From assembly GCA_028066055.1 (NCBI GenBank), contig JALCBY010000005.1, forward strand, positions 51,554 through 115,553: a stretch of 64,000 nucleotides of DNA, given 5' to 3'. Made by a program: the position numbers and the translations under genes. Below the pieces are notes generated by a model, which ran no database searches, was not told the DNA's origin, and saw only the letters and a program-made list of their open reading frames with translations. The stretch comes from Hyphomicrobiaceae bacterium. GTDB taxonomy: Bacteria; Pseudomonadota; Alphaproteobacteria; Rhizobiales; Methyloligellaceae. Shown in pieces: positions 37,952-46,601 of this stretch (position 1 is its first letter; every line of letters begins with the position of its first letter).

Positions 37952-39049
37952 TTACCGGACCGGTGACTTGAGGAAATTCTTCGCGGCTTCAAGCTGGTTC
38001 GGCGCGTGCTTTTCGATCAGGCCAAGCGCTTCGGCAACCATTTTCTGATCGTTGGTCACCTTGCCCACGTGGAGCGCGACAGGATGGATCATGCGCTCCT
38101 CCGGAATCACATCGAGCAACCAGCGCACATGCGGCTTTGCATCATCCAGTCTGCGCGCGAAACGAAGGGCAATGACCAGTCCCAGACGCGAATTGATGGC
38201 ATTCGGATCCTTCTCGATCGACCGCTCGAAGAATTCAACCGCATCGTCCAGCCATCGCTGCCGTGCAAGCAGCTGACCCGCAAGGTCGTAGAGCTGCCGG
38301 TTTTCACTCGCCGCACATGAATTTTTCACGATGTCGGCGACCTTGTCCGGCAGTTTGTTGCCCATCCTTTGCGCCTTTTCGAGCATCAGCGTGCACTCTC
38401 GCAGATTCTTGCCAATTAGTTTGCTCTTGTCTGCATGCTCCGGACCGCTTTGGTCACGCAATGCGGCAATCTGGGCCGCGGGCACGGCCTCGAACCGTCC
38501 CTCGCCGCCCGACGCCGCGATTGCCACAAGACGGCCATCCTTGTCGACAACGGCGCCGCCGCTGTTGCCGGGCTGACTGTAGGCCGTGTGATGCAGCCGC
38601 GCATAAGGCTTGGCGGGCGCCGGCGCCAGCAGCATGCGGCCCTTCGCGTAGACCTTGATCCGCCGTTCGGATATGTCCTGCCCGACACTCCAGAGCCCAT
38701 CTGAAGTTTCACCGGAGAGTTCAAGAGAGGGACCGTCCGGCAACTCCGCCCGCACCAGGATCAGATCGCCGAGAAAGCTTGTCGGTTCGACCTTGCCTTG
38801 AATGCGTGTGCCGTCGGGGAGAATGATTTCAACTTCGGTCTTGTCCGCGACGATATGCCGGTTTGTGACGAGCAGGCCCGGACCGATCCGGACAGCACTT
38901 CCCACGGGATCAAAGGAGGAAACACCAAAGACGGCAGCCCGCGCGTCGCAGACCGGGAGCGGGGCTTTGCAGCTTTCGGCGGCCTTGACCGGCGATTGTA
39001 CCGCGAGGAACAGGACAGCAAACGCCGGTCCCGCGACGCGTGACAGCAT
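37952..39049 (-). CDS. Trypsin-like serine protease with C-terminal TPR-like region
   Basis: A 365-residue exported protein. Signal peptide at 1-25. The chymotrypsin-fold triad is visible: LVTNRHIVAD (His), FLGDLILVRAE (Asp) and YSQPGNSGGAVVDKDG (Ser). The C-terminal 150 residues are helical with repeats like LYDLAGQLLARQRWLDDAVEFFERSIEKDPN, resembling TPRs. ATG 39049 gives a clean signal peptide; ATG 39085 is an alternative. Its start faces the DUF3144 gene. Confidence 0.82.
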   Translation of the reverse strand: MLSRVAGPAFAVLFLAVQSPVKAAESCKAPLPVCDARAAVFGVSSFDPVGSAVRIGPGLLVTNRHIVADKTEVEIILPDGTRIQGKVEPTSFLGDLILVRAELPDGPSLELSGETSDGLWSVGQDISERRIKVYAKGRMLLAPAPAKPYARLHHTAYSQPGNSGGAVVDKDGRLVAIAASGGEGRFEAVPAAQIAALRDQSGPEHADKSKLIGKNLRECTLMLEKAQRMGNKLPDKVADIVKNSCAASENRQLYDLAGQLLARQRWLDDAVEFFERSIEKDPNAINSRLGLVIALRFARRLDDAKPHVRWLLDVIPEERMIHPVALHVGKVTNDQKMVAEALGLIEKHAPNQLEAAKNFLKSPVR

Positions 39050-39104
39050 CACGCCCAAGCGAGTAATATCGCCGCCGGGCAACATCACCTCGGGAGCGCC
39101 GACT

Positions 39105-39419
39105 TTGGAAGAACCGGAAAAAGACAAGCGATCGCGCAACGAGCGCCGCGCCGCACGCAAGGAGGGCGAGCTCGACACGACGGCCTTTCTGAAGCTTGCC
39201 GACAAGTTCATCGACCTGGCAAATCGCGAGAACCGGTCCGTCAAAGCCACCCAGCTACACATGGCGTTCCTTTTTGCAGCCGCCCGATACAATGCCTATG
39301 TCGCCAAGGCGGTCGCGAATGTCGACGAGCACGAAAAATTCGTGGATCACATGGTGAACCAGTATCGCGAGATGTTGCGCCAGCATCTCGCCGACGAGAC
39401 ACTCGAACCCCCTCAATAG
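39105..39419 (+). CDS. DUF3144 family protein
   Basis: A 104-residue protein. After a charged N-terminus (MEEPEKDKRSRNERR), FLKLADKFIDLANRENRSV and HMAFLFAAARYNAYVA match DUF3144, a small helical family of unknown function. The TTG start at 39105 is chosen because GGGAG lies eight bases before it and because no good ATG precedes the domain. Confidence 0.78.
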   Translation: MEEPEKDKRSRNERRAARKEGELDTTAFLKLADKFIDLANRENRSVKATQLHMAFLFAAARYNAYVAKAVANVDEHEKFVDHMVNQYREMLRQHLADETLEPPQ

Positions 39420-39463
39420 CGTCCACGCTCGGCTGCCACGAGGCATTTTCGCAATCTGTCGCA

Positions 39464-40660
39464 TCAGATGCGCCGATCCAGCTTCTTCGCAATGTCGGCG
39501 TGCCCGGCCATGCGTGCAGCTTCTCCCGCCGTCCAGCCGTCGTTCGCCGAGAGGCCCGGGTTGGCGCCACGCTCAATAAGAAATTCAACGATACTCTTGA
39601 GACCGTTATTGGCCGCCCACATCAGAGCCGTCGTGCCGTCAGTCTCGTTGCGGCCGTCGACTGACGCACCCTTATCCAGAAGAAGTCGCACGATCTCGTC
39701 CTGGCCGGCACGCGCAGCGAGCATCAACGGACGCCGCCCGTCCATCGCCGAACGGTTCGGGTCAGCGCCCGCCTCAAGCAGCAAGCGCGTCGTCTCATGT
39801 AGTCCCGCACGGACGGCCTGTGTGAGAGGCGTGAATTTCCCCGACCCACCTTCGACTTTGGCTCCCGCCTTCAGTAGACGCCGGACAGGTGCGGGATGTT
39901 CGCCGCCCGCCGCAATCACGAGCGCGGTCCGGCCGTCGTTCGTTTCCGCATCGATGGAAACGGATTCGGACAAAACCAGCGAAACCTTGGCGACCTCGCC
40001 TGAGTCCACTGCCGACATGAGCGGTGTGTAGCCGTCCTTCGCCCTGCGCTCTGGGTCCGCCCCGGCGACAAGAAGCTCGGCAACCATTTCGGTGGATCGA
40101 TGCTTGGTGCTTGAAAGCGCGTGATGCAGGGCCGTCAGGCCGCGTTTGGTATCAGCCGCCTTGACGTCGGCGCCGGCTGCAAGAAGAGTGGTAACGCTGT
40201 CGGGACGGTCACTCTTTGCCGCCACGATCAGCGGTGTCTGACCGTTTCTCATCTCCACGACATTCACCTTGGCGCCCGCCTTGAGCAGCTGCTGCACCGT
40301 TCGGTCCTGATCCCGCATTGCAGCTTCCATCAGCGGCGTCCAGCCGGTTTTGTTGGCCTGGTTGACATCCGCTCCCCGCGCCAGAAGCAAGTCAATGATT
40401 TCCGTACGTCCGTTCGATGCCGCGACAATGAGCGCGGTATAACCGTTGTCAGCGGTCGTGTTGGGATCGACGCCCTTGTTCAACAGGTAGACGACGACGT
40501 CGAGGCGATTGGCTTCCGCGCCCGCCAGCAGCATTTCCACCTCGCTGAGAACGCGGCCCTGGGATTCGTCGCGCAACGACTGCGCGCCGCCCGTGCGTGC
40601 GCCAACGATGATAATCAGCGCAGTCAGGATCAACGCTGCAAAGGCGTTAGACCGTATCAT
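39464..40660 (-). CDS. Secreted ankyrin-repeat protein of the fdh locus
   Basis: A 398-residue protein with a signal peptide (1-27, ending GGAQS) followed by about ten ankyrin repeats, each with the usual TALIVAASNGRTEIIDLLLARGAD-type pattern. It would act as a periplasmic binding scaffold. The ATG at 40660 overlaps the end of the DUF3306 gene by 14 bases, so it is translated with DUF3305 and DUF3306. An ankyrin protein in this setting suggests interaction with a maturing enzyme, but this is inference. Confidence 0.85.
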   Translation of the reverse strand: MIRSNAFAALILTALIIIVGARTGGAQSLRDESQGRVLSEVEMLLAGAEANRLDVVVYLLNKGVDPNTTADNGYTALIVAASNGRTEIIDLLLARGADVNQANKTGWTPLMEAAMRDQDRTVQQLLKAGAKVNVVEMRNGQTPLIVAAKSDRPDSVTTLLAAGADVKAADTKRGLTALHHALSSTKHRSTEMVAELLVAGADPERRAKDGYTPLMSAVDSGEVAKVSLVLSESVSIDAETNDGRTALVIAAGGEHPAPVRRLLKAGAKVEGGSGKFTPLTQAVRAGLHETTRLLLEAGADPNRSAMDGRRPLMLAARAGQDEIVRLLLDKGASVDGRNETDGTTALMWAANNGLKSIVEFLIERGANPGLSANDGWTAGEAARMAGHADIAKKLDRRI

Positions 40661-41381
40661 TGTCCGGGTTGGGGTCCGCAGGTTCCGGGCTTCCGTCGCT
40701 TTCAACTTGCGAAAACCGTGTGTCATCATCGAGAATGTCCTCATCGTCCATATCCTCGACATCCATGTCTTCCACGTCCGCGACCTCTGTATCCTCCGCC
40801 TCTTCGTCCGGAGCATCCGACCCAACGGTTCGCGCCTCTTCGCTATAACTGGCGAGACGTTCTTCCTCCGTAAGGTAACCCGAGCCGACCTTGTAGTTGC
40901 TTGAAAAGGTCTTCATGACCAGCGCCGCGTCGGTAAAATCCTCGTCATAATCATTCAAACCGTCGATGTTGGCGAGAATCGGGTTCGACTGCCAGAGGGC
41001 ACGCAAAGCCCGCCGCCGTACGGCTTCGGGAACACCCTTCTTCATGAACTGGGTATAGTCCGAGCCGTAGTTCAGGGAGTCGAAATCAAAATCTTCCCAA
41101 TCGGCCGGATCTCCTGGAACATCCACTTGAGCTTCGTCGCTACCGGACGCATCCTCTGCCGGTGCCGGCACCTGATCTCCCTCCGGCAGGGCCGCCATTT
41201 GAACCGGTGCCTCTTCTCCATCCTCGGACGTCGCAGCTGCCTCCTTCGGCTTCGGCGGATCGGTTCGCATGCGGCCCGGCTTGTGCGGCGTTTCGGTCTG
41301 TTTTTTCTTCAGTCCACCGTCGCGCGCCTCGACCTTGCGCCGCGACCAGCGGGACAGGAAGTCGTTGTCGCGTTCACTCAT
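40647..41381 (-). CDS. DUF3306 domain-containing protein
   Basis: A 244-residue, strongly acidic protein. The N-terminal FLSRWSRRKVE block and the central DFDSLNYGSDYTQFMKKGVPEAVRRRALRALWQSNPILANIDGLNDYDEDF region are the DUF3306 signature. The C-terminal 70 residues are nearly all Asp/Glu-rich repeats (EDMDVEDMDDEDILDDD). The family occurs next to formate dehydrogenases. Its function is unknown. It overlaps DUF3305 by eight bases. Confidence 0.9.
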   Translation of the reverse strand: MSERDNDFLSRWSRRKVEARDGGLKKKQTETPHKPGRMRTDPPKPKEAAATSEDGEEAPVQMAALPEGDQVPAPAEDASGSDEAQVDVPGDPADWEDFDFDSLNYGSDYTQFMKKGVPEAVRRRALRALWQSNPILANIDGLNDYDEDFTDAALVMKTFSSNYKVGSGYLTEEERLASYSEEARTVGSDAPDEEAEDTEVADVEDMDVEDMDDEDILDDDTRFSQVESDGSPEPADPNPDNDTV

Positions 41382-41916
41382 GGCCGTTCTCTTGTGTCAT
41401 CCGTTTGCGCAATTCGAAAATCGGTTCCTGCCCGAACTTGTGGTCTTCAAGCTTCACTTCCGAGCGCTTGCGCTTCTTGAACTTTTCCTCGACGTGATGT
41501 TCGTCGACGAAGTCGCTGACGAAGGCGAATACGGACTCAGGCATGTGCACAGGCTCAACGATCTGTTCGCCGGAGTCCAGATAGTCCGCCGCTTCATAGG
41601 GCGACGCGGTGACGAGATGCACGTCATACGGGAAGTCGTTCTCCTCGTCTTCATCGCTCAGGACGACGTAAAGGACTGGCTCGCGGCCCTCCAGGTTGAA
41701 CTTGTAGGAATCCGTCTCCTTGCGATGGAGTTCGAGCGGCACGGTCCGCGCATGGTAGTGAACCCAGCCCTCCCCGCGCCGCAACTCTGTCCAATCCTCA
41801 ACGTCCGGAGCGCCGGGAAGGACGCCAATCGGCCGCCAGACATGATCCTCCCATTGGCTGTCGATGTCTTCGCGTGCGATAACAACGCCGACCTGTATCG
41901 AAACGGCTGACGGCAT
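41374..41916 (-). CDS. DUF3305 domain-containing protein
   Basis: A 180-residue protein. VGVVIAREDIDSQWEDHVWRPIGVLPG and RTVPLELHRKETDSYKFNLEGREPVLYVVL mark DUF3305, a family tied to formate dehydrogenase clusters. First gene of the DUF3305-DUF3306-ankyrin transcript, which diverges from the large iron-sulfur protein gene. Function unknown; a role in enzyme assembly is inferred from context. Confidence 0.9.
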   Translation of the reverse strand: MPSAVSIQVGVVIAREDIDSQWEDHVWRPIGVLPGAPDVEDWTELRRGEGWVHYHARTVPLELHRKETDSYKFNLEGREPVLYVVLSDEDEENDFPYDVHLVTASPYEAADYLDSGEQIVEPVHMPESVFAFVSDFVDEHHVEEKFKKRKRSEVKLEDHKFGQEPIFELRKRMTQENGHE

Positions 41917-42029
41917 TCTTCGATCGTTTCCTAATTCGTCTCGCGCGGCTCAAATTTCCGCCCGTATTGCACTGCCTGTAGCAGCGCGCAAAAAAATATA
42001 ATACCCTTCGACCAAATGCACACCTGATT

Positions 42030-42044
42030 TGGAAACCGTTTCCA
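42030..42044. promoter_or_regulatory. Palindrome TGGAAAC-C-GTTTCCA, candidate operator
   Basis: Two perfect seven-base arms around a single base lie in an AT-rich 178-base gap between DUF3305 and the divergent iron-sulfur protein gene. The sequence resembles the operators of LacI-family repressors. It is 51 bases upstream of the iron-sulfur protein start and could control both directions. The regulator is not encoded here. Confidence 0.6.
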
Positions 42045-42094
42045 TAAAAAATTATTTATGTTTTTAAATCAGGGCCTTAAGGACTTAAAAAATT

Positions 42095-44152
42095 ATGGTT
42101 TCAAAAGTGAAAGACCGCCGTCTTCTGGTCTGCGACTGCGAAAACAGCATGGCGCTCGACGGCGACGCACTGAAGCGCTGCATCGGCGGCGAGGGCGAAC
42201 TCCCGGTCTACTCGAACCTGTGCCGTACACAGCTTGAAAACTACGCCGATGCGCTCAAATCCGGCGATCCTCTGATGGTCGCCTGCACGCAGGAAGCACC
42301 CCTGTTTCGCGAACTCGCCGATGAAAATGGGGGAGCGGACATCGTGTTCGCGAATATCCGTGAGCGCGCAGGCTGGAGTGATGCGAAGAATGCCGCATTG
42401 CCGAAGATCGCGGCGCTTCTGGCCGAAGCGGCACATGAGTCCAAGTCGACCGGAACGACACCAATCGTCTCGGAAGGCGTATGTTTGGTTTACGGAGCAG
42501 GACAACCTGCGATGGATGTGGCGGAGCAACTTGCCGGACGCCTCAATGTTTCGCTCATGCTCACGGATGCCGACGATATTGTCCCGCCGAGCACGGTCAA
42601 TGTGCCCATCTACAAAGGCCGCATCACTGCCGCCCAGGGAACCCTTGGATCGTTTGAGATTACCGTCGATGATTACGCGCCGGTCAGCCCCTCGTCGAAG
42701 GACAAGTTGAACTTCCTCATGGAACGGAACGGGGCCAGCTCTCAATGCGACCTGATCTTCGACATGTCGGGAGGCACGCCGTTGTTCGCTGCCGCCGCAC
42801 GGCGTGACGGCTACTTTTGCGTCGATCCGGATTATCCCGCCGGGGTCGCCAACGCGATGTTTGAAATTTCCGATCTCGTCGGCGAGTTCGAAAAACCGCT
42901 GTATGTCGCTTACGATGCCGACATCTGCGCCCACTCCAGAAGCGGCAAGATCGGGTGCAGCAATTGTCTCGACAATTGCCCGATGTCCGCGATCTCTCCG
43001 GACGGAGACGGTGTGCATATCGACCCTCTGATCTGTGGAGGTTGCGGAAACTGCAGCGCAACCTGCCCGACCGGCGCCGTCAGCTATGCCTTTCCCCAGC
43101 GCGCCGATGTCATTGCGCGCATGCAAATCCTCGCGGACACCTTTCTGGAAGCCGGCGGCAGGGAGCCGGTTCTGCTCATCCATGACGAAAAACATGGAGC
43201 TGGTCTCATCTCGGCCATGGCACGTTTTGGCAAAGGGCTGCCAGCAAACATGCTGCCGCTGTCTCTCTACACGGTCACCCAGCTCGGACACGATGCAATG
43301 CTTGCCGCCATCGTTTCCGGTTTCAGCCAGATACTGGTGCTTGGTCCGCCGGACCGGCAGGACGACCTCCCCGCTCTCAAGGATCAGATCGCGCTGGCTC
43401 AAACGTTCCTGGAGGGGCTGGGATTTGGGGAAGAAAACCGGATTGCCCTGCTCGTCGAGCAGGACCCAAATGTCGTCGAAGCCTACCTTCATGACTTGCC
43501 CAAACTAAAGAGCGCGAAGCGGTCCGCCTTCACGGCGGTGGGCGGCAAGCGGGAGATTGCCCGCACCGTGCTCGACAAGCTCAACGAAATTGCACCGGAG
43601 CCCGCCGAAATTCTCCCGCTGCCTTCACAAGCGCCCTATGGACGCCTGCAGATCAACGTCGCGGGATGCACGCTCTGCCTGGCTTGTGTCAGTGCCTGCC
43701 CGGCCGATGCGCTTGCCGACAGTCCCGATCACCCGCAACTCCGGTTTACCGAAGCGGCCTGTGTTCAATGCGGCCTGTGCGTGGGAACCTGCCCGGAAAG
43801 CGTGATTACCCTTCAGCCGCAGTATAATTTCACCAGCGCCGCGCTTTCCGCGGAAGTCCTGAACGAAGATGAACCCTTCGAATGCATTTCGTGTGGCAAG
43901 CCCTTCGGCACCAAGGCGGCAATCGAACGCGTGACGGCATCGCTCGAAGGTAAACATTGGATGTTCCAGGATTCCGACCAGACGATGCTGATCAAGATGT
44001 GCGACGACTGCCGCGTGATCGCCCTTTCGGAGAAGGGCGACGATCCCTTTGCGGAAGGCACGCGACCCAAGGTCCGGACCACGGAGGACTATCTGGCGGC
44101 CGAGGAAAAGGCACGCGAGACCGGCAAGTCTCCGGAGGATTTTCTCGACTAG
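42095..44152 (+). CDS. Large 4Fe-4S binding protein of the formate dehydrogenase locus
   Basis: A 685-residue protein with several cysteine clusters: CDCENSM near the N-terminus, a ferredoxin-type pair starting at Cys288 (CSNCLDNC) and near 312 (CGGCGNCSATCP), another pair starting at Cys525 (CTLCLACVSACP) and near 557 (CVQCGLCVGTCP), and C-terminal CISCG and CDDC. This predicts at least four 4Fe-4S clusters. No membrane segments or signal peptide are seen, so it is cytoplasmic. Similar genes occur next to DUF3305/DUF3306 in fdh clusters. It may carry electrons for enzyme maturation or for a soluble acceptor; the role is unproven. AAGGA precedes the ATG. Confidence 0.88.
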   Translation: MVSKVKDRRLLVCDCENSMALDGDALKRCIGGEGELPVYSNLCRTQLENYADALKSGDPLMVACTQEAPLFRELADENGGADIVFANIRERAGWSDAKNAALPKIAALLAEAAHESKSTGTTPIVSEGVCLVYGAGQPAMDVAEQLAGRLNVSLMLTDADDIVPPSTVNVPIYKGRITAAQGTLGSFEITVDDYAPVSPSSKDKLNFLMERNGASSQCDLIFDMSGGTPLFAAAARRDGYFCVDPDYPAGVANAMFEISDLVGEFEKPLYVAYDADICAHSRSGKIGCSNCLDNCPMSAISPDGDGVHIDPLICGGCGNCSATCPTGAVSYAFPQRADVIARMQILADTFLEAGGREPVLLIHDEKHGAGLISAMARFGKGLPANMLPLSLYTVTQLGHDAMLAAIVSGFSQILVLGPPDRQDDLPALKDQIALAQTFLEGLGFGEENRIALLVEQDPNVVEAYLHDLPKLKSAKRSAFTAVGGKREIARTVLDKLNEIAPEPAEILPLPSQAPYGRLQINVAGCTLCLACVSACPADALADSPDHPQLRFTEAACVQCGLCVGTCPESVITLQPQYNFTSAALSAEVLNEDEPFECISCGKPFGTKAAIERVTASLEGKHWMFQDSDQTMLIKMCDDCRVIALSEKGDDPFAEGTRPKVRTTEDYLAAEEKARETGKSPEDFLD

Positions 44153-44173
44153 GCCAAACGCGCTGCGTCGAAC

Positions 44174-44614
44174 CTAGCCACGCGATGGATGTGGCCCGAA
44201 AACTCCACCCGGAACGATGGTGAGTGCAAGCCACGCGAGCAGGCTCAAAATGTGGCCGAGCCTCGGCGTAACGAGCAGGGCAGCCAGAATGATTACGGCC
44301 GATACGCCCAGTGTGACGGGCCATCCGGGCAATCCGATATGGCGGACACGCTTTGCCGAGATGTTCAGCTCGGCAAACAAGAACGTCAGGCCCGCGATCC
44401 AGACCGCAACGATGAACGGCATGCCGAATTCACCGCGCAACTGCGACTGCGTTTCCTGAACGTCCCCGCCCCCCAAATGATCCGCGATACCGAGGCTGAA
44501 ACCGATCGTCAGGCCACCGGTGATGAAAAACGCGGCCAACAACAGCCAAAAGGCAAAGAATCCGAGCCGTCCGAGGCGATCGCCCGTCAGTCCGCCGAAA
44601 TAGATGCGAAGCAT
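44174..44614 (-). CDS. DUF805-like small membrane protein
   Basis: A 146-residue protein with four hydrophobic segments. DRLGRLGFFAFWLLL and LNISAKRVRHIGLPGWPV resemble the GR-x5-FW and RRxHDxGxSGW blocks of DUF805 membrane proteins, with several changes. Function unknown. It is on the opposite strand to the iron-sulfur protein and converges on it with 21 bases between stops. Confidence 0.65.
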   Translation of the reverse strand: MLRIYFGGLTGDRLGRLGFFAFWLLLAAFFITGGLTIGFSLGIADHLGGGDVQETQSQLRGEFGMPFIVAVWIAGLTFLFAELNISAKRVRHIGLPGWPVTLGVSAVIILAALLVTPRLGHILSLLAWLALTIVPGGVFGPHPSRG

Positions 44615-44910
44615 GGAATGTCTTTACCGCTCCTGAGGATGTGAACACCGCACTTCCCGGAAAAAGCAATTCTATCATGCCGTTACGCAACTCCGCCAGA
44701 TGCGGTGGCGCGCATGAACGAATGGTTTCCGTTTCCGGATGCAGTGTCGGCGCTCAAAGATACCTCACATCTATTTCATGCGTCCCTCCGCAACTTTTTC
44801 GGCTCAACCCGCGTTTCTGGGTTCGAGCGTGCAAGACACGCAAGGCTGTACCGGCAGGCTTCCTCCCAAGCCCCTGGACCGGTCACATGAAAACGAATGG
44901 AGTGAATGCT

Positions 44911-45036
44911 ATGAAAACGACTATTGGTGCACTTGCTATTGCTGTTGCGCTTTTCGCCGGAATTGGCGGCGCGAGCGCAATGCCGATCGATGATACGCCG
45001 TTCGACTTCGACAGCGTCTTCGAGTCAAAGAACTAA
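44911..45036 (+). CDS. 41-residue exported microprotein
   Basis: ATG at 44911 follows GGAG at eight bases. Residues 1-24 look like a signal peptide (MKTTIGALAIAVALFAGIGG, then ASA), leaving an 18-residue acidic peptide MPIDDTPFDFDSVFESKN. A strong terminator follows 26 bases later, so this is a complete small transcription unit inside the fdh region. I recognise no family. A secreted peptide or tiny periplasmic factor is possible. Confidence 0.65.
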   Translation: MKTTIGALAIAVALFAGIGGASAMPIDDTPFDFDSVFESKN

Positions 45037-45061
45037 CTGAATTTCAGGTCGATCGATCCTC

Positions 45062-45090
45062 AAGGCGGGCTCATACTAGCCCGCCTTTTT
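45062..45090 (+). terminator. Intrinsic terminator of the 41-residue protein gene
   Basis: AAGGCGGGCT pairs with AGCCCGCCTT around a six-base loop, and the stem runs into a seven-base T-run. It also lies directly after the DUF6352 stop on the minus strand, where it can act as a 3' hairpin. Confidence 0.88.
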
Positions 45091-46104
45091 TTACGCATCC
45101 TGCGGCAATGGCATGTTGGTCAGCAGGTTCTGCGGCTTCATCTTGACGATCCTGTCTTCCGACATGGCAAGCCCGAGATAGATCGGCTTTCCACGCACGG
45201 TATCGATCACGGCGGCCTCATCCTCCACCCACATGCGGAACAGCGCCACGATCCGCTCGCCATCTCCTTCGGCCAGTTCCTTGCCCTCGTAGAGCGCGTT
45301 GAGGATCTGGGTCGCGTCCCTGTCCAGCCCGATGTGCCACGTCCATTGCTCATCCTGTACGGACTGGCGCGGCTCGACGCGCACCTTGAGGTTCAGGAAA
45401 TGGCCGACCCACGCCTCGATCACGCGGGCGAAGGCATCAAGTGCCGGTTGGGTGAAACGGAAGTCAACCACCATGTCAAACCGGTCGGACCGTTCCCAGT
45501 AAAGGTTCTTGTTGTCTTCATCCATGACGTCGAGCTCGACCCGTCGCAGCGGCGTGTCACTTTCGACCAGAAGCTGCCCGAGACCGCCGAGACCACCCGA
45601 GGCTGCATGCATGGACACGATTTCCTCATCTGCCAGCATGATCATCCCGTCATCGGTGCTGACGCTCTGATCGCGGAAGAAGATTTCGCCGGCGCGCAGC
45701 CTGATCGGATCGCCGCAATCCTTCAAGATGTTGCGAACGATGAGATGAACCATCTGGTCGATAAACACCGGCGGAACGTCTGCCTGATCGGCGCGCATCA
45801 TTTTCAAGTAAGCACCTTCGACCGTTCCGGCATCCATGAGGCGCGCACGAAATCCCAGGATCACTTCATAGTTATAGGCAGCGTCCTGGTCGGCGAGCGT
45901 CTTAAGCCGTTCCTTCGGCACCTCCATGAACGGGTCCGCCATCAGGTCTTCGAACAGCTTCACTTCTTCCGCACAGGAGGTCTCGATCGGATGCACCTCG
46001 GGACGTGTGTAGTAGGCGCGCAGGAAGTCCGGGGTCAGCGCAAGCCAGCCTTCTTTGTTGACCTCGACAAGGTGCATGCCGGCCGATTTCCAGAAGTCAT
46101 TCAT
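45091..46104 (-). CDS. DUF6352 family protein
   Basis: A 337-residue soluble protein. MNDFWKSAGMHL, LTPDFLRAYYTRPEVHPI, CGDPIRLRAGEIFFRDQ and LTNMPLP match a conserved alphaproteobacterial family next to formate dehydrogenase genes (DUF6352, from memory). No signal peptide. The ATG overlaps the DUF6505 stop by eight bases. It is the last gene of the DUF6494-ligase-DUF6505-DUF6352 series. Function unknown; enzyme maturation or quality control is inferred from context. Confidence 0.8.
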   Translation of the reverse strand: MNDFWKSAGMHLVEVNKEGWLALTPDFLRAYYTRPEVHPIETSCAEEVKLFEDLMADPFMEVPKERLKTLADQDAAYNYEVILGFRARLMDAGTVEGAYLKMMRADQADVPPVFIDQMVHLIVRNILKDCGDPIRLRAGEIFFRDQSVSTDDGMIMLADEEIVSMHAASGGLGGLGQLLVESDTPLRRVELDVMDEDNKNLYWERSDRFDMVVDFRFTQPALDAFARVIEAWVGHFLNLKVRVEPRQSVQDEQWTWHIGLDRDATQILNALYEGKELAEGDGERIVALFRMWVEDEAAVIDTVRGKPIYLGLAMSEDRIVKMKPQNLLTNMPLPQDA

Positions 46105-46585
46105 TGTCTTCGACCACATTCCAGATTCGGGTATGCATGGGACGCGCGTCCGGCGCCGCAATGGTCCGGAACTCCTCCTTGATCTGCCCGTCGTCGGCAA
46201 AGCGGCGCTGGACCGTGAAGATCGTGTTGACCAGCGAGTCCTTGCACAGATCAAGCACGAATTGCGCCTCCTCGCGTGCTACGGGCAGCGCAGCGGCTTC
46301 ATCCGGAGCGTCATATCGCTCAACGAAATGGCGTGCGAGGCACCGCTCCACATTTTCAAGATCGTCGTCGCCGAGCTCGGCAACGGATGCGAAGGTCGAC
46401 CTGCCGAAACTCTCAAGTGAGAGGAAGCCGTTGGCGAAAGCCTGCTTGGTCTTGCCGACGACATTCTCCCGCTCAAGTCCGACAAACTCGAACGCACCCG
46501 ATATGGCCCACTCGTCCGGTCCCGCCGCCCGATCGAAGACATTTTCGTCGGAAGGGTCGAAACGTATGGTCCTGAGAAACTTCAT
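46097..46585 (-). CDS. DUF6505 family protein
   Basis: A 162-residue soluble protein starting MKFLRTIRFDPSDENVF, with WAISGAFEFVGLE and KTKQAFANGFLSLESFGRSTF. This fits the small family that accompanies DUF6352 and the biotin/lipoate-ligase-like protein near formate dehydrogenases (DUF6505, from memory). ATG 46585 lies 16 bases after the ligase-like gene. Function unknown. Confidence 0.78.
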   Translation of the reverse strand: MKFLRTIRFDPSDENVFDRAAGPDEWAISGAFEFVGLERENVVGKTKQAFANGFLSLESFGRSTFASVAELGDDDLENVERCLARHFVERYDAPDEAAALPVAREEAQFVLDLCKDSLVNTIFTVQRRFADDGQIKEEFRTIAAPDARPMHTRIWNVVEDNE

Positions 46586-46601
46586 GCCCGCCCCACCGGC
46601 C

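Noticed and set aside
42101-43492. Minus-strand frame opposite the large iron-sulfur protein gene
   Set aside because: The plus frame has ordered cysteine motifs; this one is a high-GC antisense frame.
44705-44890. Possible 61-residue gene before the 41-residue exported protein
   Set aside because: No ribosome site, no signal or membrane segment, and it overlaps the leader of the better-supported frame.
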